The notes below the pieces were generated by a model. The model worked only from the letters and a program-made list of their open reading frames with translations. It did not search any database and was not told the DNA's origin. 7,842 nt of DNA from Flavobacteriaceae bacterium (GTDB taxonomy: Bacteria > Bacteroidota > Bacteroidia > Flavobacteriales > Flavobacteriaceae), in contig JAGQYU010000065.1 in the NCBI GenBank assembly GCA_020435885.1, positions 18,473 to 26,314 on the forward strand, in the 5' to 3' direction. Position numbers and translations under genes: made by a program. Below are positions 1 through 6,341 of the stretch, piece after piece. The stretch's first letter is position 1. Each line of letters opens with the position of its first letter.

Positions 1-630
1 GGCAGTGTAACCGTTAACGGAAAAGTGGTTACTGAAATGGGTTATAAAGTAAACCCGTCTGATGAAGTTCGCTTTGATGGTTCATTGATCTCTCCGGAGC
101 GTAAACGCTATGTGCTCTTAAATAAGCCTAAAAATTACATTACCACTATGGATGATGACCGTGACAGGCGTACCGTAATGGATTTGGTAGCCAATGCAAC
201 CTCTGAACGCGTCTATCCTGTGGGAAGATTAGACAGAAATACTACCGGATTATTACTTTTTACCAATGATGGCGAGTTGGCTAAAAAGCTAACACATCCT
301 AAGCATAAGGTTAGAAAACTGTATCATGTTTCTCTTAACAGAAAATTAGAAAAAAATGATCTGGTAAAGATTTCTGAGAATTTTATGTTAGATGGTAAAA
401 TGGTATTTGTAGATGCTATTTCATATATAGAAAATGAATCGAAAACCGAAGTAGGCATTGAGATACATTCTGGCAGAAACCGTATTGTTCGTAAAATTTT
501 TGAGCATTTTGGTTATACAGTCATAAAGCTAGATAGAGTTATTTTTGCCGGTCTTACCAAAAAAAATCTTCCAAGAGGTCATTGGAGGCTTCTTACCGAG
601 CAAGAGATCATCAACTTGAAAATGTTATAA
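1..630 (+). CDS. rluB: rRNA pseudouridine synthase, RsuA/RluB family (5' end missing)
   Basis: This enzyme isomerises a specific uridine of ribosomal RNA to pseudouridine in the cytoplasm. The reading frame is open from base 1, and the first visible residues (GSVTVNGK...) look like the end of an S4 RNA-binding domain. The true start therefore lies to the left, and the GTG at 25 is only an internal valine codon. In the 209 visible residues, the catalytic motif GRLD (residues 75-78, Asp78 the expected nucleophile) is followed by NTTGLLLFTNDGELA, the family signature. The C-terminal part contains GRNRIVRKIFEHFG and LPRGHWRLLTEQEI, typical of the RsuA/RluB/RluE/RluF group. Family members are usually 240-300 residues, so roughly the N-terminal 40-90 residues are missing. 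The family assignment is firm. RluB (23S U2605) rather than a sister is my best guess, from resemblance to flavobacterial proteins annotated that way. The gene ends at its own terminator and seems separate from what follows. Confidence 0.9.
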   Translation, partial: GSVTVNGKVVTEMGYKVNPSDEVRFDGSLISPERKRYVLLNKPKNYITTMDDDRDRRTVMDLVANATSERVYPVGRLDRNTTGLLLFTNDGELAKKLTHPKHKVRKLYHVSLNRKLEKNDLVKISENFMLDGKMVFVDAISYIENESKTEVGIEIHSGRNRIVRKIFEHFGYTVIKLDRVIFAGLTKKNLPRGHWRLLTEQEIINLKML

Positions 631-632
631 AT

Positions 633-656
633 AAAGCCCTTATATTAAGGCTTTTT
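633..656 (+). terminator. Rho-independent terminator of the pseudouridine synthase gene
   Basis: A stem-loop starts 3 nt after the stop codon. The left arm AAAGCCCTTA (633-642) pairs with TAAGGCTTT (646-654) through 9 base pairs with one bulged C, around a TAT loop. It runs into a T tract (652-656). This fits an intrinsic terminator for the preceding gene. Confidence 0.75.
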
Positions 657-680
657 CATTTATTTTAACATAAGTTGTTG

Positions 681-730
681 AGCAATATCATTGCTATTAG
701 CTATTAACAAGTTGTAACTTACGTACAACT
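681..730 (+). promoter_or_regulatory. Two inverted repeats upstream of the lipoprotein gene, with a weak promoter-like match
   Basis: The 113-nt gap before the lipoprotein gene holds two perfect dyads. One is AGCAAT-ATC-ATTGCT at 681-695. The other has 7-nt arms AGTTGTA (710-716) and TACAACT (724-730) around a 7-nt centre. A TTG at 691-693 followed after 21 nt by TAACTTAC (715-722) has correct spacing for a Bacteroidota promoter, but matches TAnnTTTG at only four of six fixed positions. It would put transcription start near 729, about 15 nt before the ATG. The second dyad would then overlap the -7 region like an operator. Such short AT-rich dyads can arise by chance, so a regulatory role is only a possibility. 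Confidence 0.25.
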
Positions 731-743
731 AAATAGCTGAACT

Positions 744-1376
744 ATGAAAAGGTTAGTTTTATTAATTGCAATTGGATTATTGCTTGGCTGCTCTTCTACC
801 AGGCTAGTAGAAAGTTGGAAAAATCCGCAATCAACTACTTTTAACCCTACTAAATTATTGGTAGTTGGAATGACAGAGCATATTAGTGCTCGTACTTTAT
901 TTGAGCAAAAATTAAGTGCTGAACTTGCTAGCAGAGGGTTTAATATTGTTAAAAGCCTTGATATTTTTTCTCCTGATTTTACCCATGCCAAAAAAACGGA
1001 AGAAGATATTAGTACTTTGGTAAAAATGCTTAGAGATAAAGGATTTGATGCTGTAATGGTTACTGCAATCAAAGGAATTGAAAAGAAAAAAGTTGTAAGA
1101 AGAGAGTATTACAATATTTACTCCAGAAGGCATGGCTTTAGAGACTATTATTTTATCAATCAAGACATCTATTTTCATCCGGAATATTATGATATATATA
1201 AAATTTATCATGTAGAAACTTCTTTATATAATATTAGTTCCGATGATGAAAGATCCTTAGTATGGATTGGTTATATTGATATTATTGATCCTTCAACTGT
1301 AACCGATACCGTTGATGATTATGTTAAAGAGATTATCACCTCTTTAGAGAAAGAAGGTGTTGTTAAGAAATTATAA
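744..1376 (+). CDS. Predicted lipoprotein of unknown function
   Basis: This is a 210-residue protein with a lipoprotein signal: a basic MKR, a hydrophobic stretch (4-14) and the lipobox LLGC, with Cys16 the expected lipidated residue. The ATG at 744 is the natural start because it gives a complete signal sequence. I know similar flavobacterial lipoproteins (CSST..VESWKNP..) but no established function for them. Residues 17-110 look like an alternating alpha/beta fold (KLLVVGMTE, a helix with EQKLSAELASRGF, then GFDAVMVTAI). Residues 121-160 are strikingly aromatic, with 13 Tyr/Phe in 40 positions. After that come SLVWIGYIDIIDP and a C-terminal helix with DDYVKEIITSLEKEGV. There is no catalytic motif I can name. 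The gene stands alone between a terminator on the left and a shared terminator with the convergent tRNA-Phe on the right. It lies at the membrane, facing the periplasm or cell surface. The sequence after Cys (SSTR) lacks an acidic surface-export signal, so periplasmic-facing is more likely. Confidence 0.8.
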   Translation: MKRLVLLIAIGLLLGCSSTRLVESWKNPQSTTFNPTKLLVVGMTEHISARTLFEQKLSAELASRGFNIVKSLDIFSPDFTHAKKTEEDISTLVKMLRDKGFDAVMVTAIKGIEKKKVVRREYYNIYSRRHGFRDYYFINQDIYFHPEYYDIYKIYHVETSLYNISSDDERSLVWIGYIDIIDPSTVTDTVDDYVKEIITSLEKEGVVKKL

Positions 1377-1400
1377 ATTTTCCTTACTTTCTGAGAACAA

Positions 1401-1426
1401 AAAACCCGAACTAATGTTCGGGTTTT
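1401..1426. terminator. Bidirectional terminator between the lipoprotein gene and tRNA-Phe
   Basis: The arms AAAACCCGAAC (1401-1411) and GTTCGGGTTTT (1416-1426) form a perfect 11-bp stem with a TAAT loop. The plus strand ends in TTTT. The minus strand reads into TTTTTT (complement of 1399-1404). It lies 24 nt after the lipoprotein stop codon and 5 nt beyond the 3' end of the convergent tRNA, so it can end transcription from both sides. Confidence 0.88.
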
Positions 1427-1431
1427 AAACG

Positions 1432-1504
1432 TGGTACCTCCAGGAATCGAACCAGGGACACAAGGATTTTCAGTCCTTTGCTCTACCAACTGAGCTAAGG
1501 TACC
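1432..1504 (-). tRNA. tRNA-Phe (anticodon GAA)
   Basis: Read on the minus strand, this 73-nt stretch folds as a complete tRNA. The acceptor arms are GGTACCT and AGGTACC (7 bp) with discriminator A. The D-arm is TAGCTCAGTTGGTAGAGC. The anticodon stem AAGGA/TCCTT encloses the loop CTGAAAA, giving anticodon GAA for phenylalanine. The T-arm has the loop GTTCGATTC. The 3' CCA is not encoded (the next bases are CG), as is usual in Bacteroidota, so it must be added after transcription. The gene is a single unit with its own promoter upstream and the shared hairpin downstream. Confidence 0.97.
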
Positions 1505-1523
1505 AGTTGCTTTTTAGCGGATG

Positions 1524-1554
1524 CAAATATAAATCTTAATTTAATATATTTCAA
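1524..1554 (-). promoter_or_regulatory. Promoter of tRNA-Phe, Bacteroidota consensus
   Basis: On the minus strand, TTG (complement of 1552-1554) is followed after exactly 20 nt by TATATTTG (complement of 1524-1531) and then C. This is a full match to the Bacteroidota primary-sigma consensus of a -33 TTG and a -7 TAnnTTTG. Transcription would start near 1517, leaving a 5' leader of roughly 12-13 nt before the mature tRNA at 1504. Confidence 0.85.
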
Positions 1555-1578
1555 AACAAAATGTAAAAAATCTATTTG

Positions 1579-1586
1579 TACTTTTA
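1579..1586 (+). promoter_or_regulatory. Candidate -7 element of the coaX operon promoter
   Basis: TACTTTTA matches TAnnTTTG except for the last base. It would place transcription start near 1593, about 12 nt before the coaX ATG. An overlapping alternative, TCTATTTG at 1571-1578, also has one mismatch. Neither has a TTG at a proper -33 distance. An operon promoter is expected in this 100-nt gap, because the neighbouring tRNA runs the other way, but the exact element is uncertain. Confidence 0.35.
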
Positions 1587-1604
1587 CAGCCCTAGTAAAA
1601 ACAA

Positions 1605-2327
1605 ATGAATTTAGTTATTGACATTGGTAATACCAAAGCCAAAATAGCCATTTTTAATAATGATGAGCTTCTGGAAAAGCTCACCATTACTATAGAAAAT
1701 ACAATTGTCGAGGTTAAATTGCTTCAAAAAAGGTTTCCGTTAACTAACTGTATTGTTTCTTCTGTTACTAAATTTGACACTAATTTTATAAAAGAAATTG
1801 GTTTCCAAAACTTTATAAGGTTAGATAATATTACAAAAGTCCCATTTATCAATAACTATAAATCCCAGCTTACACTTGGAGTTGATAGAATTGCTCTGGC
1901 TAGTGCAGCCGTAAACGAATATCCTAAACAAAATGTATTGGTAATTGACGCCGGCACTTGTATAACTTATGATTTTGTGACTGAAAATAAAGAATATTTA
2001 GGTGGAGCTATTTCTCCGGGTATTGATATGCGGTACAAATCATTACATACTTTTACAGCAAATCTTCCTTTATTAGAAAAAGATGATTTTAAATTGATAG
2101 GAACTGATACACAAAGTTCCATTCATTCCGGTATTTTGAACGGTGTAGTAAACGAAATTGAAGGTATTATAAATCAATATATTGATAAATATCAAACTTT
2201 AACAGTAGTTTTAACAGGTGGAGACACAAATTTCTTGGCTAAAAAGTTAAAAAATACCATATTTGCCAATCCAAATTTTTTGTTGGTAGGATTAAACAGT
2301 ATTTTGACATACAACATTGACGAATGA
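1605..2327 (+). CDS. coaX: Type III pantothenate kinase
   Basis: The enzyme phosphorylates pantothenate with ATP, the first step of coenzyme A synthesis, in the cytoplasm. It belongs to the ASKHA (acetate kinase/Hsp70/actin) fold. The 240-residue length is normal for CoaX. The motifs occur in the expected order: DIGNT at 6-10 (phosphate-binding loop with the N-terminal aspartate), LGVDR at 91-95 (pantothenate-site signature), IDAGT at 114-118 (second phosphate motif with the catalytic-region aspartate), GGAISPG at 133-139, and TGGD at 204-207. The ATG at 1605 gives a start one residue before the first beta-strand, as in homologues. It is the first gene of the apparent operon. Its last codons overlap the next gene by four bases (ATGA), suggesting translational coupling. 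Type III kinases are unusual in tolerating no feedback by CoA and requiring a monovalent cation; that is family knowledge, not visible here. Confidence 0.96.
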   Translation: MNLVIDIGNTKAKIAIFNNDELLEKLTITIENTIVEVKLLQKRFPLTNCIVSSVTKFDTNFIKEIGFQNFIRLDNITKVPFINNYKSQLTLGVDRIALASAAVNEYPKQNVLVIDAGTCITYDFVTENKEYLGGAISPGIDMRYKSLHTFTANLPLLEKDDFKLIGTDTQSSIHSGILNGVVNEIEGIINQYIDKYQTLTVVLTGGDTNFLAKKLKNTIFANPNFLLVGLNSILTYNIDE

Positions 2328-3592
2328 TTAAAAGAATTACCTTATTTGTATTTGTTCTTTCATCAGCTATAATTACAGCACAAAAAAACAATACTTCTCC
2401 CTATTCTTTTTTTGGAATTGGCGAGGAAACTTCATACAAAACAGTTGAAGAAATTCATATGGGAGAAATAGGCGTTGCTTACAAAAACCCTTTAAAACTC
2501 TCTTTTTCCAATCCGGCTTCATTAGCCTCTCTAAGACTTACAAATTATTCATTAGGAGTAGAAAGCAAATTACTAAGAATAACCGATGGTACCAATAGCG
2601 GATCAGCATCTTCTTCAGCATTATCGTATTTGGCATTAGGTTTTCCTGTGAGTGAAAAAGCCGCGTTTTCATTCGGTTTACAGCCCAATACAACCGTAGG
2701 ATATTCCTTAACAGAAGAGTTTAGAGATGATGAAGATACTCTTACAGAAGTAAATCTTTATACTGGCGAAGGCGGTACCAATAAAGTTTTTGCAGGCTTT
2801 GGTATCAATTTATTTAAAGATTTTAATGTTGGGATTGAAGGTTCTTATATTTTCGGGAACATAGAAAATAAATTGTTGAACAGAAGAGATGAAGTGATTT
2901 TGGCAACCATGCACAAAACAAAATCTACGCTCAAAGGCTTCAATGTTAGAATTGGCGCTCAATACGATACAAAACTTAACGAAAAGCTAATGCTAAGCAC
3001 AGGTGCTGTAATAGATTTAGAAAGTAATCTGAAAAATGAAGGTAATGAATATCTTTATACTTTAGTCAATACAAGTACTGATATTGAGAGCCCTAGAGAT
3101 ACACTTGTTAATAATTCTATCAATTCTACTATTAAAAAACCATTAAGAACTACCTTAGGTTTGGGTATAGGTGAAGAAAATAAATGGTATGCAGGCGTAG
3201 AATATAGTTTTCAAAATGCTTTAAATTTTGAAGATGGTATTTTAAACAGCAATACAAAAATTTCATACGATAAGTCCAGCAGAATTTCTTTTGGAGGCTT
3301 TTATACCCCTAAATACAATTCTATCTCAAATTACTGGCAACGAGTTACTTACAGGGCAGGTGTAAAATATAAAGAAACGGGGTTGGTAGTAGATAATACC
3401 TCAATAAATGATTTTGGCATGTCTTTTGGAGTAGGATTACCAGTTGGGCAACAGTTGTCTAATCTAAACTTAGGTTTAGAGTTTGGTAAAAGAGGTGAAA
3501 AGAATAATGGACTTGTTAAAGAAAATTATATTAACTTACGCCTCAGTTTAACATTAAATGACAAATGGTTCCAAAAGAGAACATTAAATTAA
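2324..3592 (+). CDS. Predicted outer-membrane beta-barrel protein
   Basis: This 422-residue exported protein starts with a cleavable signal peptide (MIKRITLFVFVLSSAIITA, cleavage probably before Gln20). The mature N-terminus has NTSPYSFFGIGEE, then MGEIGVAYKNP and SFSNPASLASL, the opening typical of Bacteroidota barrel proteins with a FadL/PorV-like look. After that, many short amphipathic strands alternate with polar loops: SYLALGFPVS, VFAGFGINLF, FNVGIEGSYIFG, TTLGLGIGE, WYAGVEYSFQ, RISFGGFYTP, YRAGVKYK and NLNLGLEFGKRGE. It ends with NYINLRLSLTLNDKWFQKR, a final strand plus basic tail common in this group. I recognise the type but no proven substrate. The gene overlaps coaX by 4 nt and lies 14 nt before the first TPR-like gene. 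Inference: it serves in outer-membrane transport or assembly alongside the envelope proteins downstream. Confidence 0.82.
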   Translation: MIKRITLFVFVLSSAIITAQKNNTSPYSFFGIGEETSYKTVEEIHMGEIGVAYKNPLKLSFSNPASLASLRLTNYSLGVESKLLRITDGTNSGSASSSALSYLALGFPVSEKAAFSFGLQPNTTVGYSLTEEFRDDEDTLTEVNLYTGEGGTNKVFAGFGINLFKDFNVGIEGSYIFGNIENKLLNRRDEVILATMHKTKSTLKGFNVRIGAQYDTKLNEKLMLSTGAVIDLESNLKNEGNEYLYTLVNTSTDIESPRDTLVNNSINSTIKKPLRTTLGLGIGEENKWYAGVEYSFQNALNFEDGILNSNTKISYDKSSRISFGGFYTPKYNSISNYWQRVTYRAGVKYKETGLVVDNTSINDFGMSFGVGLPVGQQLSNLNLGLEFGKRGEKNNGLVKENYINLRLSLTLNDKWFQKRTLN

Positions 3593-3606
3593 CTTTTAAA
3601 ACCGAG

Positions 3607-4980
3607 ATGATGAAAAAGAGTATTACAATCTTAGCAATGAGCTTGTTCCTTTTAGTAGGAGTAGGCAACATTTATGCACAAGACAAGTATGGGGCTGAAG
3701 CTGAAAAATGCAGAACAAACTTGTCTATTTTCTATGAATATGCAAAGGTTAAAAATTATGACGCAGCTTATGAGCCATGGAAATGGTGCTTTGATAATTG
3801 CCCTGCTTCTAATATTTCTATTTATTCGCAAGGATTAAAAATTGCTGAAGACAGGTATGAAAAAGCTGCTGCAGATCAAAAAGCCGTTGCAGGTAAATTA
3901 ATTGATGATGTTTACCAACAACGTATTAAACATTTCCCACAAAATCTAGGAAAAGTTTATAGTGATTGGGCTATCTCTTTAGAAGAAAGAGGTGCATCCG
4001 GCCAACAAGTTTTTGAAAAATTAGATGCCGCCTTTAAAGCTGATCCTGCAGATATGAGCGTTAAGAATTTAGCTAAATATTTTCAGGAAGTTACTAATAG
4101 ATATAAAGATTCTGATACTCAAAAAGTATTTGATACCTATGATGATGTGATGGAGGCTGTTAATGTAAAACTTAATGATTTAACAGAAGAAACTGATAAA
4201 TTAAACGCAAAAGATTCTACTGGTGTTAAATTAACTGCCAAAGAATCAAGAACAAGAAAAAATAACGAAATCAACTTAAAGGCTCTCGGTCAGGTTGAGG
4301 ATGTATTGGATGGTATTCTTGGCGAAGTAGCTACTTGTGAAAGATTAATTCCTCTTTATAACAAGAATTTCGAAGAGAAAAAAGGAGATGCCAAATGGTT
4401 ACGTAGAGCTGCTTCAAGATTAAATGCTAAAGAATGTACAGATGACCCTATTTTCCCAAAATTGGTAGAAGCGTATGTACATGCCGAGCCTTCACCTGAA
4501 GCGTATGTTTACTATGCTAGAGTATTAGAAGAAAGAGGTAACAAGACTGAAGCATTAAAATATCAGAAAAAAGCTGTAGACCTTGAAACAAATCCTTATA
4601 AAAAAGCTGAATATCTATATAAAATTGGTACTACTTATAGAAAAGGTAACCCTTCCGTAGCTGCTAGCTATGCTAGGCAAGCATTGAATTATCAGCCAAG
4701 TATGGGTAAAGCTTATTTATTAATAGCATCAGCTTATGCCGCAAGTGCCAACAGTTGCGGAACTTCAGAATTTGAAAAAAGGATGGTGTATGTTGCCGCT
4801 GCTAATAAAGCTGCCATGGCTAAAAAAGTTGACCCAAGTATCAGTTCATTGGCTAGTAAATATATTAGTAGTTATATGGGTAGTGCGCCTTCTACAAAAC
4901 TTATATTTACTGAAGGAAAACAATCTGGTGCTTCACACAGGGTTGGTTGTTGGATTAATGAAACTGTGAAAATTCCATAA
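3607..4980 (+). CDS. Secreted TPR-like protein, first of two tandem paralogues
   Basis: I start this gene at the ATG at 3607 (457 residues); the adjacent ATG at 3610 is equally good. Both give a complete signal peptide ending IYAQ, with cleavage around residue 24. An in-frame ATG at 3565 would place a 14-residue polar extension ahead of the signal and lies inside the previous gene, so I reject it. The mature protein has an N-terminal helical region with YDAAYEPWKWCFDNCP (51-66), a charged coiled-coil-like stretch (about 175-240), one fair TPR (about 296-330, EALKYQKKAV), and a helical repeat region to about 415. The C-terminal tail is GCWINETVKIP. Seven cysteines (35, 61, 65, 244, 277, 384, 448) could form disulfides in the periplasm. 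The family is common in flavobacteria next to lptC, annotated as tetratricopeptide protein, with no known function. TPRs usually bind other proteins, so a scaffold role is plausible. It is co-transcribed with the barrel gene (14-nt gap) and its paralogue (20-nt gap). Confidence 0.85.
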   Translation: MMKKSITILAMSLFLLVGVGNIYAQDKYGAEAEKCRTNLSIFYEYAKVKNYDAAYEPWKWCFDNCPASNISIYSQGLKIAEDRYEKAAADQKAVAGKLIDDVYQQRIKHFPQNLGKVYSDWAISLEERGASGQQVFEKLDAAFKADPADMSVKNLAKYFQEVTNRYKDSDTQKVFDTYDDVMEAVNVKLNDLTEETDKLNAKDSTGVKLTAKESRTRKNNEINLKALGQVEDVLDGILGEVATCERLIPLYNKNFEEKKGDAKWLRRAASRLNAKECTDDPIFPKLVEAYVHAEPSPEAYVYYARVLEERGNKTEALKYQKKAVDLETNPYKKAEYLYKIGTTYRKGNPSVAASYARQALNYQPSMGKAYLLIASAYAASANSCGTSEFEKRMVYVAAANKAAMAKKVDPSISSLASKYISSYMGSAPSTKLIFTEGKQSGASHRVGCWINETVKIP

Positions 4981-4995
4981 GAAATTAAAATTTCT
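4980..4995 (+). repeat. Small AT-rich palindrome in the gap between the paralogues
   Basis: AGAAATT (4980-4986) and AATTTCT (4989-4995) are perfect inverted repeats separated by AA. In RNA they could form a weak 6-bp hairpin with a four-base loop, ending 5 nt before the TTG start of the second paralogue. No T tract follows, so it is not a standard terminator. It might affect initiation at the TTG or protect an RNA end, or be chance in AT-rich DNA. Confidence 0.3.
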
Positions 4996-5000
4996 ACATA

Positions 5001-6332
5001 TTGAAAAAGCATTTTCAAATATTAGTAGCTATGCTCGTATTTGGGAATGCTTTTTCTCAATATAAAGACTCTTGCAATTACAATATTGCAAAATTTTACA
5101 AATTCGTCAAAAACAAAGATTATCACAAAGCTTATGAACCATGGAAATGGTGTTATGATAATTGCCCTAATGAAAATTTATCAATTTATACAGTCGGCGA
5201 GAAAATTGTTGAATATAAATATCTGTCAGATACTATAATAGGTGTTAAAAAAGAATTTTACAAAAGTCTTATTGATTCTATTTATATTAAAAGAATACAA
5301 TATTTTCCTCAAAACTTAGCAAAAATTTATAACCTGTGGGCAAGTTCTTTAGATAAAAGGGGAGCACCAAAAGATTCAATTTTTAAAAAAATACACATTG
5401 CTTATAATATTAACCCCTCAGGTTTAAATGCAAAAAATTCTGATATTTTTTTTAAAGAAATTGTTAATAGATACAAATTATCTCATCCAGAAAAAGTAAT
5501 TGAAACTTATAATAACCTTACTGTATCAACTGAAAATGAAATATTAGAGTTAACCAAACAATTAGACTCACTTAAAAGTAAAGAGCAAAACCTTGAATTA
5601 AATGATTCGGAGAAAAAACGTAAAAAAAATTTAGAAATTTCCCTAAAGAATTTAGGGTACAAACTATTTTTTATTGAAGACACTTTTTTTAATTCAATTT
5701 ATACCGATTGCTCTAATTTAACACCACTCTATAATGGAGGTTTTAAAAAAAATGAAAATAATTATGCATGGCTACAAAGAGCTTATACTAAATTATCATT
5801 TTATGAATGTACTGAAAATGACATCTTCAGAAAAATTGAAGAAGCTTACTTAAAATTAGCGACTCCTTCTGACATTAATATTATGATTATTTGCAAAGTT
5901 CAAGATTATCCAAATAGACTCCCTAATTATAAAAAAATGCTTGAAGAAGAAACTGACCCTTATATCAAAGCTGATTATCTGTATAAAATAGGAATGATTT
6001 ACCGGATAAAGAGTCCACATACAGCGGCAAGTTACGCTAAACAAGCGTTAAAATACCAACCCAATATGGGCAAAGCCTACCTGTTGATTGCCTCTGCTTA
6101 TGCTAGAAGTGCTTACTATTGTGGTAATGACGAATTCAGTAAAAGAATGGTCTATGTTGCAGCCGCAGAAAAAGCCAAAAAAGCAAAAGAAGTTGACCCT
6201 AGCTTAACTGCATTGGCTAATAAATATATTAAATCGTATATGGAAAGTGCTCCTAGTACAAAACTTAGAACATTCCATAAAACCAATTTTCATATCGGTT
6301 GTTGGATCAATGAAACAGTAAAAATTCCTTAG
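5001..6332 (+). CDS. Secreted TPR-like protein, second tandem paralogue (TTG start)
   Basis: This 443-residue paralogue of the preceding protein starts at TTG 5001. A stop codon at 4986-4988 closes the frame upstream and the next ATG (5031) lies inside the signal peptide. Only the TTG therefore gives a complete signal, MKKHFQILVAMLVFGNAFS, with cleavage near Gln20. It keeps AYEPWKWCYDNCP (44-56), all seven cysteines of its neighbour (25, 51, 55, 237, 270, 374, 434) and the tail GCWINETVKIP. From residue 320 on, the two proteins are about 73% identical by hand count over 103 positions. The middle is much more diverged and richer in Lys/Asn and A/T runs. The segment matching the clear TPR of copy 1 (here about 289-320) is about four residues shorter, lacks the TPR alanines and has an extra Cys298. 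The reading frame is intact, so this is a diverged gene rather than a pseudogene. It lies 9 nt before lptC. Function is unknown. Confidence 0.82.
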   Translation: MKKHFQILVAMLVFGNAFSQYKDSCNYNIAKFYKFVKNKDYHKAYEPWKWCYDNCPNENLSIYTVGEKIVEYKYLSDTIIGVKKEFYKSLIDSIYIKRIQYFPQNLAKIYNLWASSLDKRGAPKDSIFKKIHIAYNINPSGLNAKNSDIFFKEIVNRYKLSHPEKVIETYNNLTVSTENEILELTKQLDSLKSKEQNLELNDSEKKRKKNLEISLKNLGYKLFFIEDTFFNSIYTDCSNLTPLYNGGFKKNENNYAWLQRAYTKLSFYECTENDIFRKIEEAYLKLATPSDINIMIICKVQDYPNRLPNYKKMLEEETDPYIKADYLYKIGMIYRIKSPHTAASYAKQALKYQPNMGKAYLLIASAYARSAYYCGNDEFSKRMVYVAAAEKAKKAKEVDPSLTALANKYIKSYMESAPSTKLRTFHKTNFHIGCWINETVKIP

Positions 6333-6338
6333 TTTTGC
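6330..6338 (+). promoter_or_regulatory. Candidate internal promoter -7 element before lptC
   Basis: TAGTTTTGC overlaps the TAG stop of the second paralogue and fully matches TAnnTTTG plus the commonly following C. The nearest upstream TTG (6302-6304) is 25 nt away, longer than the usual 17-23, so the -33 part is imperfect. Transcription would begin around 6342-6345, at or beside the GTG start of lptC, giving a nearly leaderless mRNA. It could let lptC and later genes be expressed apart from the operon, or be a chance match. Confidence 0.3.
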
Positions 6339-6341
6339 ATC

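Noticed and set aside
719..1211. Two overlapping minus-strand open frames opposite the lipoprotein gene
   Set aside because: They are antisense to a convincing lipoprotein frame, have no recognisable motif, and low-complexity composition typical of AT-rich shadows.
3565..3606. Upstream in-frame ATG for the first TPR-like gene
   Set aside because: It adds a polar 14-residue stretch ahead of a complete signal peptide and lies within the preceding gene's coding end.
4736..4969. 77-residue plus-strand frame inside the first TPR-like gene
   Set aside because: It lies in another frame of a strongly conserved coding segment and shows no domain.
4935..4977. Shared GCWINETVKIP tail as a type IX secretion sorting domain
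   Set aside because: It is far shorter than a T9SS C-terminal domain and lacks its beta-sandwich motifs.
5041..5238. 65-residue plus-strand frame inside the second TPR-like gene
   Set aside because: Shadow of the conserved paralogue frame, with no independent support.
5856..6044. 62-residue minus-strand frame opposite the second TPR-like gene
   Set aside because: Antisense shadow with no motif and no promoter-like element.
5001..6332. Second TPR-like gene as a decaying pseudogene
   Set aside because: The frame is intact over 443 codons, with conserved cysteines and strong protein-level conservation at the C-terminus.
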